Positions 44,749-46,138 of a DNA stretch of 46,138 nucleotides are shown here, piece by piece (position 1 is the first letter of the stretch; the number at the start of each line of letters is the position of its first letter). A model generated the notes under the pieces. The model was not told the origin of the DNA, did no database searches, and saw only the letters and a program-made list of their open reading frames with translations. Location of the stretch: positions 1-46,138 of the forward strand of contig SVEM01000014.1 in assembly GCA_015057375.1 (NCBI GenBank). The letters are read 5' to 3'. Both the position numbers and the translations under genes were made by a program. Origin of the DNA: Lachnospiraceae bacterium. GTDB taxonomy: Bacteria; Bacillota; Clostridia; Lachnospirales; Lachnospiraceae.

Positions 44749-45748
44749 CTTTACCTCCCGATTCTAAACCAAAATGTCTGTATCCTCGCTCTGTAACTAT
44801 TCTTCCTCTTGGTGTTCTTGCAATAAAACCATTCTGAAGCAAATATGGTTCGTATACATCTTCAATAGTACCTGCATCTTCTCCGATTCCTGCGGCAAGT
44901 GTATCAAGTCCAACCGGTCCGCCGCCAAACTTATCTATCATCTGCAGAAGAATATTTCTGTCTGTGTTATCAAGTCCATTCTTATCAACTTCAAGAAGAT
45001 CGAGTGCTGCGATTGCCACCTCATATGTTATCTTACCATCATATACAACCTGTGCAAAGTCTCTTACTCTTTTTAAAAGTCTGTTTGCTATACGAGGTGT
45101 TCCTCTTGAGCGTCTCGCAATCTCTTCTGCACCGGACGCATCAATCTCGACCTTAAGGACTCTTGACGAGCGCATTATTATTTTTACAAGCTCATCTACC
45201 GTATAATACTCAAGCTTATGTACAACACCAAATCTGTCACGAAGCGGGGCCGTCATCATGCCTGCCCTAGTTGTCGCACCGACAAGTGTAAACTTAGGAA
45301 GATCAAGTCTTATGGACTTTGCGGTTGCTCCTTTTCCTATAATAACATCAATGGCAAAATCCTCCATTGCCGGATACATGACCTCTTCTACCTGTCTGTT
45401 AAGCCTGTGAATCTCATCTACAAATAAAAGGTCACCGTCCGAAAGGTTATTAAGTATTGCCGCCATCTCGCCCGGTTTTTCAATTGCCGGACCGGATGTG
45501 ATTTTAAGATTAACATCCATCTCATTTGCAATAATCTCTGCCAAAGTTGTTTTTCCAAGCCCCGGAGGACCGTATAACAAAACATGGTCAAGAGGCTCGT
45601 TACGCTTCTTTGCGGCTTCTATATAGACCCTGAGCGTCTCCTTTGCCTTGGCCTGTCCAATGTACTCGTTCAAAAGCTTCGGTCTGAGGGAATTCTCTAT
45701 TCTGTTATCTTCATCCATGTATTCGGTTGAAATAATCCTCTTATTCAT
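44732..45748 (-). CDS. ruvB: Holliday junction helicase RuvB
   Basis: RuvB is the ATPase motor that drives branch migration with RuvA. I start at the ATG at 45748 ([18 protein letters not shown]), with GGAGGAAGT directly upstream, giving 338 aa, the usual length. Walker A is GPPGLGKT at 60-67, Walker B is [11 protein letters not shown] near 104, sensor I lies in [11 protein letters not shown], and the C-terminal winged helix includes [14 protein letters not shown]. It lies 13 nt after ruvA. Confidence 0.97.
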   Translation of the reverse strand: MNKRIISTEYMDEDNRIENSLRPKLLNEYIGQAKAKETLRVYIEAAKKRNEPLDHVLLYGPPGLGKTTLAEIIANEMDVNLKITSGPAIEKPGEMAAILNNLSDGDLLFVDEIHRLNRQVEEVMYPAMEDFAIDVIIGKGATAKSIRLDLPKFTLVGATTRAGMMTAPLRDRFGVVHKLEYYTVDELVKIIMRSSRVLKVEIDASGAEEIARRSRGTPRIANRLLKRVRDFAQVVYDGKITYEVAIAALDLLEVDKNGLDNTDRNILLQMIDKFGGGPVGLDTLAAGIGEDAGTIEDVYEPYLLQNGFIARTPRGRIVTERGYRHFGLESGGKDEGEK

Positions 45749-45761
45749 ACTTCCTCCAATA

Positions 45762-46138
45762 TCAGATATTCTTAAGTGCAAGTTTAAGGATATCCGTATC
45801 CGTCATAGTATCATTTATATCAATCACATTTACTGCAGCATAAGCAGCACTTTGAGAATAACCGAGAGCTACAAGTGCCATAACAGCATCATTTTTTATC
45901 GCTGAAAATGCTGATGAAGCAGCTGTCACTACATTTTCAGTTTTAAGGTTAATGCCATCACTAAGGTCAACCTTATCTTTCAGCTCGATTATAAGCTTCT
46001 CAGCAGTCTTTTTCCCAACACCCGGAGCTTTGGCAATAGCCGCCGAATCACTTGAAAGGACGGCAAACCTAATGTCATCAGGAGTCATGATGGAAAGTAT
46101 ACCCATCGCACCTTTAGGCCCGATACCGCTAACAGTAA
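45762..46138 (-). CDS. ruvA: Holliday junction protein RuvA (C-terminal part)
   Basis: The last ~125 codons are present; the N-terminal OB domain lies beyond the right edge. The open frame runs to the window end, with [14 protein letters not shown] before the internal methionine, so that methionine is not the true start. Two helix-hairpin-helix motifs are visible, [13 protein letters not shown] and [16 protein letters not shown], which contact junction DNA. The C-terminal domain ([20 protein letters not shown]) binds RuvB. It is the upstream partner of ruvB. Confidence 0.94.
   Translation of the reverse strand, partial: TVSGIGPKGAMGILSIMTPDDIRFAVLSSDSAAIAKAPGVGKKTAEKLIIELKDKVDLSDGINLKTENVVTAASSAFSAIKNDAVMALVALGYSQSAAYAAVNVIDINDTMTDTDILKLALKNI

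Overview
The window looks like a chromosomal segment of an AT-rich, low-GC Firmicute, most likely family Lachnospiraceae (order Lachnospirales). This rests on strong AGGAGG-type ribosome-binding sites, frequent TTG/GTG starts, closely packed co-directional operons, the mix of genes (GerMN-type lipoprotein, tepA next to ftsK, PPi-type phosphofructokinase, pyrB-pyrI, a PRK06851-type ATPase) and the absence of Gram-negative outer-membrane genes. The genus cannot be fixed from this sequence. There is no phage, IS element or CRISPR array. Most of it is core genome with a few accessory inserts.

Layout. 1-5831 is one leftward operon: rimO, pgsA, a GerMN-like lipoprotein, an HI0933-family flavoprotein, cmk, ispH and rpsA (cut by the window edge). 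5913-8434 is a rightward three-gene operon of unknown membrane/small proteins with its own terminator. 8526-9780 holds a small lipoprotein and a Phd/VapC-type toxin-antitoxin pair whose promoter overlaps a perfect 17-bp palindrome. 9817-11349 is a GH30 lipoprotein, divergent from pyrBI. 12825-20535 runs leftward: tepA, uppP, ftsK, two RimK-like ATP-grasp ligases and fhs, the last four tightly coupled. 20604-27723 is also leftward: a small exported protein, rluF, ligA, metA and a secreted GH127-type enzyme. A tRNA-Arg(CCG) lies directly before that exported protein.

27930-30948 runs rightward: a PRK06851-type ATPase with a decayed first P-loop, and glmS. 31036-33330 is a YbhJ-like aconitase-family hydratase. 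A Wzy/O-antigen-ligase-like membrane protein (33453-34847) converges on glf (UDP-galactopyranose mutase). Between them lies an array of six imperfect 54-bp tandem repeats that runs into the glf 3' end. 36374-38610 is glycolytic (class II fba, PPi-dependent phosphofructokinase). 38773-39225 is a Nudix hydrolase. 39328-46138 is a leftward recombination/division operon: ruvA (cut by the window edge), ruvB, zapA, a U32 peptidase, a SEDS polymerase and its partner PBP.

The least explained parts are the 54-bp hairpin repeat array in the predicted glf 3' UTR, the paired ATP-grasp ligases coupled to fhs, the uncharacterised 5913-8434 operon, and several regulatory layouts (tepA leader hairpin with the SD in its loop, toxin-antitoxin operator, interlocked GH30/pyrB promoters, tRNA at the head of an mRNA). 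Functions are from motif recognition by eye; no database search was run.
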